Shown: positions 11,740-23,840, numbered from the stretch's first letter. The stretch: 64,000 bases of DNA from Talpa occidentalis (GCF_014898055.3 NW_023601433.1:41287876-41351875), one strand, 5' to 3'. Program-made: numbers and translations. The notes: a model not told the origin generated them from the letters alone.

Positions 11740-12610
11740 TATTGTGTATCTTTTATATTCTGCCAGTAAGATCACTGAAAATGGAACCTTATTGAAACTT
11801 TATTCATCTTTAACATGATGAGTTCAATTGCATGTTCTCTAAGGTCGTTTTGGGTTTTAAAATGCTATATGTGGAATTATGAGGAAAATAAAATTGTTTT
11901 ACCTAAAAACATAAAGATCTGACATCACAATGGGCTTTCCTGGGCACTTCCTGACCCATCTAAAAAACTATAATGCATAGTCCTATGGGTTTCTGCTGAG
12001 AATTTCTGTAGATATCGGGCATTCAGTTAAAGAGGCCAATCTCATATGCAGTGAAGGAAGACTAATATTATTATTCTCAGCAATTTTAACTAAAAAGGAG
12101 AAAACGAGCAAAAGGAGAAAAAGAACAAAAGGCTAAAAATATATGATCCTTCCTTCAATACTGTATGTTATAAGCCAGGACAGAAGCTTGGGACTTAAGA
12201 TGCAGCAATTGACAGGGACTCACTAACTATTGATAATAATTATGCTAATGAAATGATCTGTCAGTGGCTTCTTTCTTGTTAAAATTTTAGATATGTAGAT
12301 ATTATGCTAATGCCAATAAAACTTTCAGATAGCCCTAGTGGGGGAAAAAGATTATGACAGAGCATTGGGAAATCTACCAAGGGAAGGTTAGTTTGATTGA
12401 TGTGCCCTTCTGGCTTCAGCACTCACTTGTTCCATTAAGAATTACTATGTCTTTTCAGTAGCACTTTGGAAGCAATCTCCTAGATTTAAGGCACTAGTGA
12501 GATTCCCCCAGGCTCCACATGAACTAACTTCTTAATTACCATTAGTTTTTGTTTGATACCTTCCTTTCTGGTTGGAAAAAATAGTTTCTAAATGGCAACT
12601 GTAGCGAAAT
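11740..12610. other. Intergenic DNA without recognised feature
   Basis: AT-rich, with no conserved ORF and no repeat I can name. Confidence 0.5.
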
Positions 12611-12619
12611 TTATCAAAA

Positions 12620-13150
12620 TACTAGCACAACACTAGATTGAACTCTTGCAGTCTCCCCATCACCAGCCTTAATCCCTTTGACCTTACCTCCTCTGCTTGG
12701 CCAGAGTCACTACCTAAAGCTCCCCTGCATTACAGAAAAATTGGCTTGTAACATCTTCTCTATTTAACCTTGATCTCTGAATTACTCCTCTTTGCTCAAC
12801 TTTTTTCTTCAGCACACCCCACTTCTAAGCATATCGGATGGACAGTTTCTCCCAATCTCTATTTCATATCTCCATTTCCCAGAATGACTTGTCCCCTAGT
12901 ATGTTATCTCTGTGTTTGTTTCTAGTCAATCTTTCAAGATGCAGCTCAAATGTCACCTTTCTCTAGAAAATGAGCTCCACGGAGAAAGCTGACCCCTTAT
13001 GGCCTCAATCTCTGATCTTGTGCCCCCTTAAGCAGAATGGCAGAGTTATTTTAAGTGACTGTCTTCTGTACTAGATTCTGCTAATGCTTTTTTCCTGCTA
13101 AATATAGACCTGCATCTCAGTTATCTTTCCATCATTTATCAGTGCCACAC
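12620..13150 (+). repeat. L2 LINE fragment
   Basis: The blocks 'caagatgcagctcaaatgtcacctttctctag' and 'aaagctgacccct' match the L2 3' region (cagctcaaatgtcacctcct ... gaagccttccctgaccc). A CT-rich diverged stretch precedes them. Confidence 0.6.
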
Positions 13151-13484
13151 AAACTGGAAAGATGTGGTTTATGTAAATTGACTTGAATTGAACAAGATAG
13201 TTGTGAACCTTATATTACTTAGAACTCACTTTTTTGGTGTGTGATCTTGGCATAAGTTCCAACAAAACATTGTCAAATAAGCTACACTTAAAAATTGTGC
13301 ATATTACCAATAAATCTCATTTTTGGCATAGTGACCCCCAAAGTCCTTATTAAGGGAAGAAGGTATGAAGGAGATTTCATTTTGCTGTTTTTGTAGTCTT
13401 TGATATACTTATTGTATAATAGCCATACCTTCGTATAGATTTGGAAAGCTTTTGAAATATCTGAAAGCACATTCAATAAAAACT

Positions 13485-13628
13485 CAATAAAAAAAATCAA
13501 AATCAACAAACAACTATGAACCAGAGACACACTATGGGGTGGGCAGGGAAAGGAGAGAATGAGGTCAAAATAAGAGGGGGGGTGCAATTGTATGGGGAAT
13601 ATAAAAATAAAAAAATTTTTAAAAAACC
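13485..13628 (+). mobile_element. L1 3' UTR, severely 5'-truncated, sense
   Basis: The order 'aaaatcaacaaacaactatgaaccagagacac', then a G-rich stretch, then 'gtgcaattgtatggggaatataaaaataaa' is the same L1 3' UTR as the reverse complement of 32,210-32,345. Only about 140 bp remain, ending in A/T-rich tail DNA. Confidence 0.8.
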
Positions 13629-13639
13629 TCAAGACTAAC

Positions 13640-15430
13640 AACATGTATAAAATACAGTAGGGCTCACTTTGCTAGTGTTCATCCAATCTTTTTTTTAAGG
13701 TATACCATCATCTTTCGAACCTTCAAAATGATTAAACAATTTTGAAGCTTTTACAATTAAAATTTGTAAGATTTACTTTTTTGATAGTCTGAAACAATAA
13801 CCACTTTAATATAATCATATCACCTTTTAATCTAAGATCTTGAGCCCTATAATGTATACAATTACACTTGTAGCTTAAAAGTTTCATAAGTATAATGATT
13901 TTTACAGAAAAGTTCTTTGAAATACACAATAAAAAATTTCCCAGTGTCTTTAAAAGAACATATACTAAAGTCAGTCCATTATTCCTGATGGCTAGAATTG
14001 AATGTCCCCAAATACAGAAAAAAAACTTTAAAATAGCAAAATATAAAATTTGCATTAGTATTTAAATTGTTGTTACTATAGTGTCTCTAGTTAACTACAT
14101 GAAGTTAACTTATTAGGGAAACCTGCCGACTCTATTGAAATTATAGAGTTTAATTTAAAATGGTTGGTATGCATAAATGAGAAAAAGATCTTTGATTATT
14201 TTTGCTCAAAACTATCAAACTATGGTTTTAAACTGTTTGTATTAAAATATGTACTTATTATCAATGGTATTTATATTTAACTATATATAACTATAATTTT
14301 AATATTCCATCAACCCCCACAATAAAGTGTTAACAATCTGTTTATGGTTGTGGAATGTTGGCTTGGTATAGACATCCAGAAATGGAATTAGTAAGTTAAT
14401 GGGTATGAACATATTTTGAGTTCCTGAGCATACTTCCAAATTGCTTCTGAAAGGGTGCCACCACTTTCTAGAATCATTGGCAATGCATACCATTATGCAT
14501 TAAAATCATTTTTTTGCTGAGAATAAACAACATTAATTTAGAAATTTTGCTATTTTAGTAAGGATAAGGGTCATTATTCTAACCTAAATTTGTTTGCTTT
14601 CTAACAGAGTCGAATGTTTTCCCTTAAATGTTAATAGTTGGATTTTGTATGTGTGAATCATTCTCTATTTTATTTTCTTTATTTGTTTTTTTTATGCTGT
14701 TGCTTGACTTTTAAGTTTTGTTTAGTTTATGCTTTATTTTAAAAAGCAGAAGATACAAGGAAGATTCAATACAAACACTGAATTTGTGTTTTATAAGTAG
14801 TTGTATCTGCTGACTTTTTCACAGTTTTTTCCTGAAAATATAACAAGTCCTCCCTCACATCACCCCCCAAATTGATAAATGTGCAATCTCATTCTCTTCT
14901 GCTTTTTCTATAACTTATTACATAATTTCTTTAGCATTTTGATTATGGTGAGAATTGGTATAGTTTTCTTCCAATTTATTTTATTATTCTTTAATTTACT
15001 TTTTTTGCACATGTCATTGTTTATTTTTTCACAATATAGGATTTCTTCCTGAGGTATGATCACCATAGTTTTCCCACCACCAAAGCACCCATGGTCCTCC
15101 ATCATAGTCCACTGGGCTCTCCTCCGTCCATTTTCTACTCTCCCCCCTGCCACTCCCCCTACTTACCATTCTGAATGTTTCAGATCTGTTGTCCACTTTC
15201 AAGGCTTATATGATTGTTTATTGAATTTCCAGGATCTACAGATTCGTCATTTTTCACCAAATTTGGAAAAAAATTCTCTTTTCTATCTGTCCCTTTCCTT
15301 TGGGGACTCCAATTACAAATACACTAGTTCATTTGCTGTCTCATAGTTTACTTATGCTTTATTCATTAAAAAAAATACCTCTTTTCTCTGGATGTTTGAT
15401 TTTGAATAGTTCTTCTCGCTATACTTAAAG
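13640..15430. other. AT-rich intergenic DNA
   Basis: Long T- and A-rich stretches. Several ORFs of 80-107 codons on both strands are low-complexity, with no domain. No gene is supported. Confidence 0.5.
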
Positions 15431-15439
15431 TTCACTCAT

Positions 15440-16390
15440 TTTTTTCTTCTGTGATATGTACTTTGCCACTGGCTCCATGCAATTTATTTTCATCTCACAT
15501 ATTGCAATTTTCTTCTCTAATAGTTTATATAGGTCTTTTAAAAAATATCCCATTTCTTCTATTAACTTTTTGAACATACAGAATACAATTGTAACAATTA
15601 TCTGTAGTCCTTGGCTGCTAATTCTAACATCTGTGTCAATTCTGGGTCTGTTTCCTTTGTGGTTACTCCTCTTCATTGTTTTTCTTTCTTCTTTGCATGC
15701 CTCATAATTTTTTATTGGATGTCAGACATTGTGAAATTTATATTTTGTTGTGCTGGATATTTTCATATTCCTTTAGACATTTTTGACTTTTGCTCTGGAA
15801 TGTGGTTAGGTTACTTGTAAACAGTTTTATCTTGATTGCCTTGCTGGGTCCAGCAGTCCAGCATTTAGGGCCAATTACTCCCCACTTCTGAGGCAAGACC
15901 CTTCATGTAGTCTACTCAGTCACAAGGCTTTTCCTCACTGATAGGAATAGGTTCTGTTCCTGGTTTTGTGTGAATGCAGGTACTGCTTTCTGTAATTCAG
16001 ATGCTTCTTTCCTCAGTTTTAGGGAATGTCCTCATAACAATACTGAAGTGAGACAGCTGATCTCCAGAGTGCTCTCACTTTGAGCTTGCTCTTCAGTATT
16101 CTGTGCTGTAAACTCAAGCTACCTTGTTTTCCTTGGACACTTAGCTCTGTTTCTTCAACTCAGAGTTCCTGACTACAGCCGAGGTAGTACACTGGGGCAG
16201 TAGTAGGGCTCACCTTAGTTATTTCCTGTCTCTCTGGAATCACTGGTAACTTAGTTGTCTGATGTTCAACAACTTGAAAACCACTGTTTCATATTTTGTT
16301 CATGTTTTGGTTATTTTGGGGTGGAGGAAGAGGTGGGAGGTGCGGGGAAAGGGATATAACTATGGTCCCTGTTACTTCATCTTATTCAGA
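15440..16390 (-). repeat. Ancient L1-related dispersed repeat, antisense
   Basis: The blocks 'ctaattctaacatctgtgtc', 'tttgcatgcctcataattttttattgg', 'ggccaattactccccacttctgaggcaagaccc', 'gatgttcaacaacttgaaaaccactg' and 'ggtccctgttacttcatctt' match a well-spread old repeat. Its reverse complement begins like an L1 5' UTR (aagatgaagtaacaggg). The family name is uncertain. Confidence 0.45.
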
Positions 16391-16394
16391 AGTA

Positions 16395-16580
16395 TAAGTT
16401 TGTTTTAAAAACATTTTATTTTAAAAAAAGTATTGAAGTTATTTTGGTTTATAACATTAAATAGGTTTCAGGTATACAGTATTATAAATCAATATCTATA
16501 TATACTGCCTTATGTTAGCTATCAAATGTCTAGTTCCCATCTTCTACCATAAAAATGCCCCCTTTTACTCAATTCCATTC
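16395..16580 (-). repeat. Old L1 3' UTR fragment, antisense
   Basis: The blocks 'attgaagttattttggtttataac' and 'ggtttcaggtatacagtattataaa' are the reverse complement of an old L1 3' UTR. Confidence 0.5.
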
Positions 16581-16742
16581 TTCTATATAGATTGAAATGA
16601 ACATCAGTTTTGATTTTTCTTTTACTCCATCCAAATTGCCTATCTCAACTTTAGCGAATATTTTCTTCTGTGTTTTTGATGTTTACCTTATACTGTATTA
16701 AACACTCACATATATTGGGGTCTTTTTCTGTATTATTTCTTT

Positions 16743-17013
16743 TTTTGTTAAAGATTTATTAATTTATGCATACAAGAGCTGGGATGTAGACTAGAGGTGC
16801 GGGAGTGTGAGAGGATTCACCAGAGACAGAGTGGGGAGCAGAACAGGCAGATCTACTGAAATACACTGCTGAGGGGAGCAGTGGCAAGAAAGGAGAGGTC
16901 TACTGCACCACGTAGGTTAGCTCCTTGGCCACATGGAATGGAACTCGTGCTACAGTGGCTGTCACAAGCTGGATAGCGCTGTGTCTTTAACCCCTGAGTC
17001 ACCAGAGAGGCCC
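16743..17013 (-). mobile_element. tRNA-like SINE, long form, perfect 18-bp target duplication
   Basis: TTTCTGTATTATTTCTTT occurs at 16,725-16,742 and again at 17,014-17,031. The body is full length on the minus strand, though several positions are diverged. Confidence 0.9.
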
Positions 17014-17433
17014 TTTCTGTATTATTTCTTTGGTACTAGGGAGCTATTTGCCTATCTCCTCCCAGAGCTATACTCTATTATCTGCAATTGCTTTGTCATT
17101 TATTTTTAATATCTGATAGTGCTTATCTCCTGTATTATGTTTCCACTAAGTGTCTCTCTGATAATTTAAAAACTATATTATTTTACTTATTCCTTTATAT
17201 ACATGTAGTAAACATTTTGTCAAGTCTGTAAAACCATTCTGTAACATTTCTTAAGACTGAATTGGATATGAATAGTAACTTGGAGATAGCAGATAAACAC
17301 CTTAAATATTTGTCTTCATACCAGAAGTATAAAATAGCTAGCTGATTGTTCAAGTCTTTCATTTTAACTTTCGATAATGTTTTTGTAGTTTTCCTCATAA
17401 AAATCTTATAAATTTAAATTTTCTCTCAAGAAT

Positions 17434-17457
17434 TGTGTGTGTGTGTGTGTGTGTGTT
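17434..17457. repeat. (GT)n microsatellite
   Basis: About 12 perfect GT units. Confidence 0.95.
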
Positions 17458-17459
17458 TT

Positions 17460-19017
17460 GCTATTGGAAATTGACATGTCAGTTTTCCTACAGTTATTAC
17501 AGGTACAATTTTTACTGATGCCACATGTATGTATCTGTGTATCCACTTACACCCATCTAGTTACCTATATTTCATACTACAAAATGTTCAGTTGTTTTTT
17601 AGAATCAAGTTCTTGGCCTTTGTATGCATATAATCATGTTATTAGGAAATGGTGATTTTTTTTTATCTCTTTATTTACAATACTTAAAACTAGACTGGCT
17701 TACAGAGTCTTGAAACTAGCTACTGCAAAGCTATACTACAAAAAACATTAGTCAGATTCCCAAACAGAACAGAAAATAAATTAAAATCTTCATAGAGGTC
17801 TTTTAAGAGAACCAAAGAGAAATTTCAAGTTTAACACAAAGCAAAATTAAAATTTTTTTTCTATTTTCTATCTATGTAATATCATCTCACAAAGACGTGC
17901 TCTTCTCTTCAATTTATACCTCTATACTCCTTCCGCTACTCCAAGTTCTTCAAATACAGTGACATAAAACCTCGTCTGATGCCCACCAAATTTCCTGGAT
18001 CTTCTGATAATTCTTTGTCATTTTATTTCTATTAATTTCTCTTTGCTGGTTTTCCCAGTTTTCTACTTTGCCCAATCAACATGAAAATATCCCCAGTAGC
18101 AAATATCTGATGGAAATTAACTTAGAATGAGGTGGGGAGGGAGAGTGAAAGGAATTCAGCCTACCCACACACAACTTAGTTTATGAAACAGATGAATGAT
18201 TCTCATTTGCTAAGAAAATCTAAACATTTTCAAGTCCTGTGGTTCTCTACATAGCATTTAAAGGCATTATTTATATTGCATTTTATAATATACATAAGAT
18301 TTAATGAACCAATTTTTATATAATTGTACAAGATTTTCAAATTTAAAAAGTTTGAAACCTGCTGCTCCATACTTGGGACACTGCTGAATGTACTCTGGGG
18401 GGTCAGAGCAATGCTTTTGTGCCATCTGCTGGTTCCTAAAGAGATTCTAGGCACTCAGACTGATGTCCAAATCTTTTTTCAACTGTGAAAGCATTGAAAT
18501 AATTATAATTTCTAATTCTTTGGTTGGACTACAACTGTTTAAATTCATAATAATGTAAATGACTATGTTTGGGACGCACTATGAAGAAAAACTCAATTTC
18601 CCGGTCACTAAACTAGTCGTGAATTTATCGGCACTTGATTAAAATATAGATTATACCTGCAGAATTTACACTGCTAATCATAGTCATCTTATTTTATTTT
18701 CTATCAATAGATATATATTCAAATAGATAGTTCCCCATCAGTATTGGTATATAATACAAATAATCTCATAATAAAACACTGAACTTCTGAATTATTTACT
18801 TTTAATATAGACAGAATAATTCTAGGTGATTACTGTAACAATGTGATTTCATTCACTTCTGATACACGTTTCTTGAACAGATTGAGAACCTAGGCCGAGG
18901 TACTTTACTTTGTAGCAGGGAATTCAGCAGTAACATGACATAACTATTTTCCACACCATCCTTGGACAGAGTAGGGCCTGCACCCTACATATCACAAATA
19001 TATAAAAAATTAATTTA
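17460..19017. other. AT-rich intergenic DNA
   Basis: No supported gene, RNA or named repeat. Confidence 0.5.
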
Positions 19018-19237
19018 GGGCATCCCTGCTGGTGCAAGGCATTAAGATGCAACCTATGAAGCTATCCGCAGCCACTGCAGCATGAGTTCGATCCCATGGA
19101 GCAGGCCATGGAGCAACCCACATGGTGAAGCAAACTTATCCTGCCTAACCTACTGGTGAATCCTCTTACTCCCCCACACCTCTGGCCTGTACCCCAGTTC
19201 TTGTATGCATAAATAAACAAATCTTTTAAAAAAATTG
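19018..19237 (+). mobile_element. tRNA-like SINE, long form with internal deletion
   Basis: The plus-strand head (gggcatccctgctggtgcaagg), the B-box-like GTTCGATCCC and the tail (tgtatgcataaataaacaaatc) are present. The central block containing 'cagcagtgtatttcagt...ctgttctgctcc' is missing, giving about 220 bp instead of about 270. Confidence 0.83.
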
Positions 19238-19239
19238 TT

Positions 19240-20745
19240 TTAAAGTGTGGGAACCTATCAGCTCTTGAAAAAGTCATTTAACATACTGGTAGCATAATTT
19301 AAAATCCCAAATATCCAGTTTCTGATTTGTGTGTTTAAGCTTCAGGGAAAGATGCCTCTTGCCTGTGTCCTCAAATAAAACACAACCTGTTTGAATGTTC
19401 TGAAGGCTTGTAGGTTACACTGCTTCTGAGCACTGGTGCACACACAGGGAGGATTTGAATGTGGGAATGCATAGGTAAGTGGAAAGACAGATTGATTAAC
19501 CTGTCATACTTTTCCTTTCAGACTGCATGACACATTATATTTTGCATGATGAAGTATTATTTCTAAGTAGTTCCAAAAATATATTTTCTGTTTCTCTTTG
19601 TTTTCCAATTGACAATTCTAGATGTATTCATGAATTACTGTGGAGTTCTCAACAATTGCATACGATAGTTGAGGATCATTTAGCAAAATAAAAACTTCAC
19701 GTGACTCATATTTGACAAAAGGTAGATACAGATGGAACATGATTAAAGGGTAGTATTAATTCTTTACATTTGCAACTAGGTGGACATTAGAAAATAAACT
19801 TGTGACTAATTTTTTGGGAAATATTTTAAAAATAATATTCATCAAAAACATTACCTTTTATTTATAAATGTGTCATTATAATCTATATTTTGCCTCTTAG
19901 AAGAAAACTTTTGAAAACAAGTGAGAAATATAATGTATTGCACTTACACAAAGTATATTTTCATGAAAATACATATATTGTACACTTAAAATATAGTTAA
20001 TTTTACTTTTTAATCTTTTTAATTATTTTTGTCAACAGAACACAATTCATGAAAATCTGGATTAAGCAACATAATTGGTGGTTTTGTTGAAATAAAGTTA
20101 AAATTTTATGGGCTAAATACACAGGAGCTCTATGTGTATTTATTATTCATCCAAAACCACCAGCTAGTCAACACTGTTCCCAGACTGTTTAGTTGTCCAA
20201 ATTGGAGATTATAGTCTAGTTAACAGTGCTAGATTGACTCATAACTTTTAGATATTTACATCAACAGTAGATGAGTCTCCATGTATACTCTTGCTCAGGG
20301 TCCACAATTTTAGGGGCAGGTTTCAGGTCAGCTTACACGAAGAGAGTACTCCATAGGGATAAAAGAAACAAATTGCTAAAAACATAAGATCGTTTCAGGT
20401 AAATGCTATGAATAAAATATAACTCTGCTCTATGTGATGGGCAGAAAGGATTTTGAAGATTTACTTGTATATATTTTAACTAACACTTTAAAATTTCCAT
20501 ATCTCTAACTTTTCTTCTTATTTTTCTAGTTTAGCTCCAAAGTAAAATTCAGCATGGCACTACATGCGATTAGAACTGACATAGAGAGGACTGAACCAAA
20601 CACCTGCAGCACTTTTTATTTTCACTTGGAAAAGCTTTTAAAAATACATTGAGGATTTTTTAAATGAAAAAGTATATGTCCTGTCTATAAAATAGGCCTA
20701 TTGTTCATTTTTTGCTACTTTTATTTCTACCAATTTTATTTCTCC
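19240..20745. other. AT-rich intergenic DNA
   Basis: No supported gene, RNA or named repeat. Confidence 0.5.
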
Positions 20746-20757
20746 CAAAGGTGATTG

Positions 20758-20889
20758 TTTTTGTTTTTTTTGTTTTTTGTTTTTTTTTGTGGGACCCTTG
20801 CCAGTGGCCAGGGAACAAACCCGGTGCTGCAGAGGCTGCTGGCAGCCTTGCAGCCCAGCGCTTAACCACTGCGCCACCAGGGGAGGCTC
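20758..20889 (-). mobile_element. tRNA-like SINE, short form
   Basis: About 110 bp of tRNA-like head (minus strand: GCCTCCCCTGGTGGCGCAG ... tgttccctggccactggcaagggtcccaca) followed directly by a poly(A)-like tail with TTTG interruptions. The second half of the long form is absent. The target duplication is AAGGTGATTG at 20,748-20,757 and 20,890-20,899. Confidence 0.85.
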
Positions 20890-20899
20890 AAGGTGATTG

Positions 20900-21259
20900 C
20901 TTTTGTAAAGGTAAAATTCCTGTGCCACATTAGAAGCCAAAAAACTGCCTTTGAGAGATGTTTGTAAGGATGGATGGATACCACCGGAATTTTAAGGAAT
21001 CATGTTATTCTCTGCAAGGCAATAAACACAACATGAAGATTATTAACTGTGTAGAAATAAGTGAAGAGACCTCCTGGTTACTTTAAATGCTCGGAAAGCC
21101 AAAACAACAAGATTGTGTTAATGAAAGGGAAGGAATTTACATGTGTATAGGAGTCCCCAAATTTATACTGTTTCCCAAATTCTCAGTGAAGAGGGGTTAC
21201 TTGGACTGACACTCTAGCACCAAAGAGCTCCAAGTCTTGAGAAAAATTAATGCATCCCG
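20900..21259. other. Intergenic spacer without recognised feature
   Basis: No coding signal or named repeat. Confidence 0.45.
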
Positions 21260-21275
21260 AAAAGATAGGTAGGCT

Positions 21276-21549
21276 GGTCCTTCCTGGTGGCGCAAGGGGT
21301 TAAGCACTGCACTACAACGCAATCCCTTAGTCTCTGCAGCAGGAGTTCTATCCCAGGGCTGGCCAGGGAGAAACCCACATGACTCGGCAGACCTCTCCTG
21401 TCTCGCCCGCTGCTCCCTTCAGAGTCTATTTCAGTCAGTCTGCCTATTCTGTTCCCCACTCTGTCTCTAGTGAATCCTCTCACCCCCTGCATCTCTGGCC
21501 TGTACCCCAGCTCTGTATGCATAAATAAATAAATCTTTAAAGAAAAAAA
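21276..21549 (+). mobile_element. tRNA-like SINE, long form, sense orientation
   Basis: It reads 5'-GTCCTTCCTGGTGGCGCAAG to AAATAAATAAATCTTTAAAG plus an A-run. The target duplication AAAAGATAGGTAGGCT is at 21,260-21,275 and 21,550-21,565 (16/16). It gives the family's structure directly in the sense direction. Confidence 0.9.
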
Positions 21550-21883
21550 AAAAGATAGGTAGGCTATCCAATCTCATTCCTGCATCTCGTGTCGCTTCCT
21601 GGAGACATCAGTGCACCCCATTTGTAGCACATGCCAGATGGTGCTATACCCATGACACACTCATTAGCAACATTAATCTATACTGTCGCTAGAATGACCA
21701 ATGAGGCCAAAAGTGGGGTAGGCATTACTGCAAAGAGGTAGGAGGGTAATTACTAGGGTGCTGAAACTTTCCATGTTTTGAATGGGGAGACATTGACACC
21801 CACATATTCATTTGTCAAAACTCATCGAAATGCTAAACTGCAGTAGGTGCTTAAATTTTATCTTAACATTATAGTTATTTTTA

Positions 21884-21911
21884 TTATTTCTTTCTTTATT
21901 TTAAAAAAGCT

Positions 21912-21942
<31 letters not shown>

Positions 21943-22336
21943 TTTTTTGGTGGGACCCTCGCCGATGGCCAGGGATCGAACTGGCGCTGCAGAGGCTGCG
22001 GGCAGCCTCGCAACCCAGCGCTCAACCGCTGCACCACCAGGGGAGGCCCCCCCAAAAAACTTTATTGTTTTTTTAAGATCTATTTATTTATGCATACAAG
22101 AGCTGGGGCACAGGCCAGAGATGCGGGTGGTGAGAGGATTTACCAGAGACAGAGTGGGGAGCAGAACAGGCAGAAGGACTGAAATACACTGCTAAGGAGA
22201 GCAGGCGGTGAGACAGGAGAGGTCTGCCTCGCCATGTGGGTTTCTCCCTGGCGGGGCAGGGATCGAATCCATGATGCAGAGGCTGTGGATTGCTTCACAG
22301 TGCGGCACCCAACCCCTTGCACCACCAGGGAGGCCC
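21884..22336 (-). mobile_element. Composite: long SINE with a short SINE nested in its tail
   Basis: The outer target duplication TATAGTTATTTTTA is at 21,870-21,883 and 22,337-22,350 (14/14). The long SINE body is 22,067-22,336. The short form (about 21,917-22,053) lies in its T-rich (tail) side and has its own near-duplication AAAAAAGCTTTATT / AAAAAACTTTATT, so it inserted later. Confidence 0.87.
21917..22053 (-). mobile_element. tRNA-like SINE, short form (nested)
   Basis: The head (gcctcccctggtggtgcagc on the minus strand), the box-B-like GTTCGATCCC and 'gcgagggtcccacca' are followed by a long (AAAT)n tail. It is the same short subfamily as 20,758 and 58,949. Confidence 0.85.
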
Positions 22337-22648
22337 TATAGTTATTTTTAAAAGAAGAAAAATTCAGTACTTGCGTTTCTGGAAAGCAGTGATGACAAGA
22401 TGGACCCTTAGCTCAAAAAAAAAAAAAAAAAGTGGTGGTATCCAACCTTTAGAGAATAGCTCATCTCAGGAAATCCTCAGCCTGATCACGCTTTATAGAG
22501 ATGGTAACAAACTCAGGGAGAAGAAATAATTTGGAGGATTTTATACAGTCCAAAGGCACCAGGGCCAGGTTTTGATGCCAAGTAATGTGACCTCACAACT
22601 CAAAGTTGTAGCCACAATGCGATGCTGCTGATACAAAGTAAAAGCTGG

Positions 22649-23560
22649 TTCCCGTATATTCCTGTTATGAGTGAAACTGTAACAGGGTGGTCCCCAGGAA
22701 AGGGGGAGGTTCCCTGCCCCACCCAAGGGAGGGTGGAGCTGAGCAGGAAGAAGAGAAGCAGCAGAAGAGAATGAGGAAGGAAGGAAGCAGGATGGAGCCA
22801 GTAGGAGACCTGGAGGAGGCACATGGAGCCGAGAGACAAGTAAAGAAGCTGTACTTGCCTTTTGGTCATGGACTAGGTGACACAGATGTGGGTGAGACCC
22901 ATGGGGTGGTGACAATGGCAGCTTTTATCTTGATGTTGATTTTGCTCTTTTCCTTCCAGGCTTGTCTGGTTGTTTCTGACCCTTTTCTGTGGGTCCCCAC
23001 TGGAAGATGCTTTAGACTTGTGGCAGGCTTTGGGGCCTTGCTCTGGGCCATTCCCATATGGATGGACTTTTACCCACGAGGGGACGGGTAACTTTGGGTG
23101 CTTCATTTAGAAACTAGACTCTTTGCCTTACCTGTATTGTTTCCTAGTTTTATTAAAGATCCTTCCCATTAGTCTCATATGTTTTGTGTTGATGCGGCGG
23201 ATGGCAAAACCCATTTAGAATAGGCAGGTTTGCGGGGTTTGGGCTGCCCCTCTCCCTGTCCTATAACAAAACCATCCGGGAACCAAATAAGACATCAGTG
23301 TAAAAAAAAAAAATAATAATAACAATACAAAGCACAACAAAGCAAAAACAGACAATTATAAATCAGAGACATCCTGCAGGGGAGGAGGAGGGAGAGGGAT
23401 CAGAGGGAGAAAAGGAGGAGCACAGGGGACTGAAGTGATGGTGCACGGGTGCCTTGGTGAAGGAGATTCTATAGGGATTCAATCTGAGGAGGTGGGAGGA
23501 ATCAAATATTGTTGAAAAAATAATAAAATAAAAATAAATAAAGACAAAAAAGAAAAAAAA
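22649..23560 (+). mobile_element. 5'-truncated L1 3' end, split by a solo LTR
   Basis: An A-rich tail (ataataaaataaaaataaataaag ... agaaaaaaaa) ends at 23,560, directly followed by ACAAAGTAAAAACTGG (23,561-23,576). A near-identical ACAAAGTAAAAGCTGG (15/16) sits at 22,633-22,648. The sequence between them, apart from the LTR, is a short 5' piece (22,649-22,677) plus an L1-3'UTR-like stretch (23,273-23,560: 'aatcagagacatcctg', then a purine-rich block). I infer one L1 insertion later hit by a retrovirus-like element. Confidence 0.6.
22678..23268 (+). mobile_element. Solo LTR of an endogenous retrovirus, 591 bp
   Basis: It starts TGTAACAGGG and ends CCTATAACA, so the termini are TGT...ACA, with a 4-bp direct repeat AAAC on both sides (22,674-22,677 and 23,269-23,272), as expected of a gammaretrovirus-like (class I) integrase. 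A polyadenylation signal ATTAAA lies at 23,152-23,157. No internal viral genes are present. A 134-codon ORF across it has no known domain. The family is unnamed. Confidence 0.7.
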
Positions 23561-23717
23561 ACAAAGTAAAAACTGGATAAATATCTGCTGAATGAATGAT
23601 TCCGGCTACAGATTTGTAAAGTTCACAAAACACCAACTAACTACAGACAGAAACTTCAGGCACAAACAAGCGCGCAGGTAGCAAGACTAAGGAACCTGGA
23701 GGGGCTGGAGCGGCGGA

Positions 23718-23727
23718 GGGGCGGGGC
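23718..23727 (+). promoter_or_regulatory. GC box (Sp1/KLF-type site)
   Basis: GGGGCGGGGC is a perfect Sp1/KLF-type consensus about 50-100 bp upstream of the likely start region of HEATR1. Confidence 0.6.
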
Positions 23728-23758
23728 TTCGCCCGGGGAGGCGGAGTCATTTGTTCGC

Positions 23759-23840
23759 ATTTCCGGCAAGTTTGTACCTCTTGTCTTGCCGTAGTGCCGG
23801 AGACCGGAAGCTTGAGTGAGGCGTGCTGTGGACTTCCGGG
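23759..23840. promoter_or_regulatory. Cluster of three ETS-type sites
   Basis: ATTTCCGG at 23,759-23,766, CCGGAAG at 23,804-23,810 and ACTTCCGGG at 23,832-23,840 all contain the CCGGAA core bound by ETS factors such as GABPA and ELK1. These sites are typical of TATA-less promoters of translation and ribosome genes. Binding is inferred, not shown. Confidence 0.55.

Noticed and set aside
13288..14055. Antisense ORFs of 118 and 107 codons
   Set aside because: AT-rich, low-complexity translations (FFIFIF, YFAILKFFF) overlapping an L1 3' UTR; no coding evidence.
21276..21549. tRNA gene suggested by A- and B-box-like motifs (GGTTAAG and GTTCTATCCC)
   Set aside because: The motifs are part of the tRNA-derived SINE head, repeated about 30 times and not able to fold as an intact tRNA as far as I can see by eye.
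22687..23091. 134-codon + strand ORF with a hydrophobic C-terminal half
   Set aside because: It lies wholly inside the solo LTR, has no recognisable domain and no splice context. It is best explained as chance reading of LTR sequence.
1..23650. A neighbouring gene (ACTN2 would be expected on this side from human gene order)
   Set aside because: I looked for recognisable alpha-actinin coding exons on both strands and saw none; in human the gap is large, so its absence here is not surprising.
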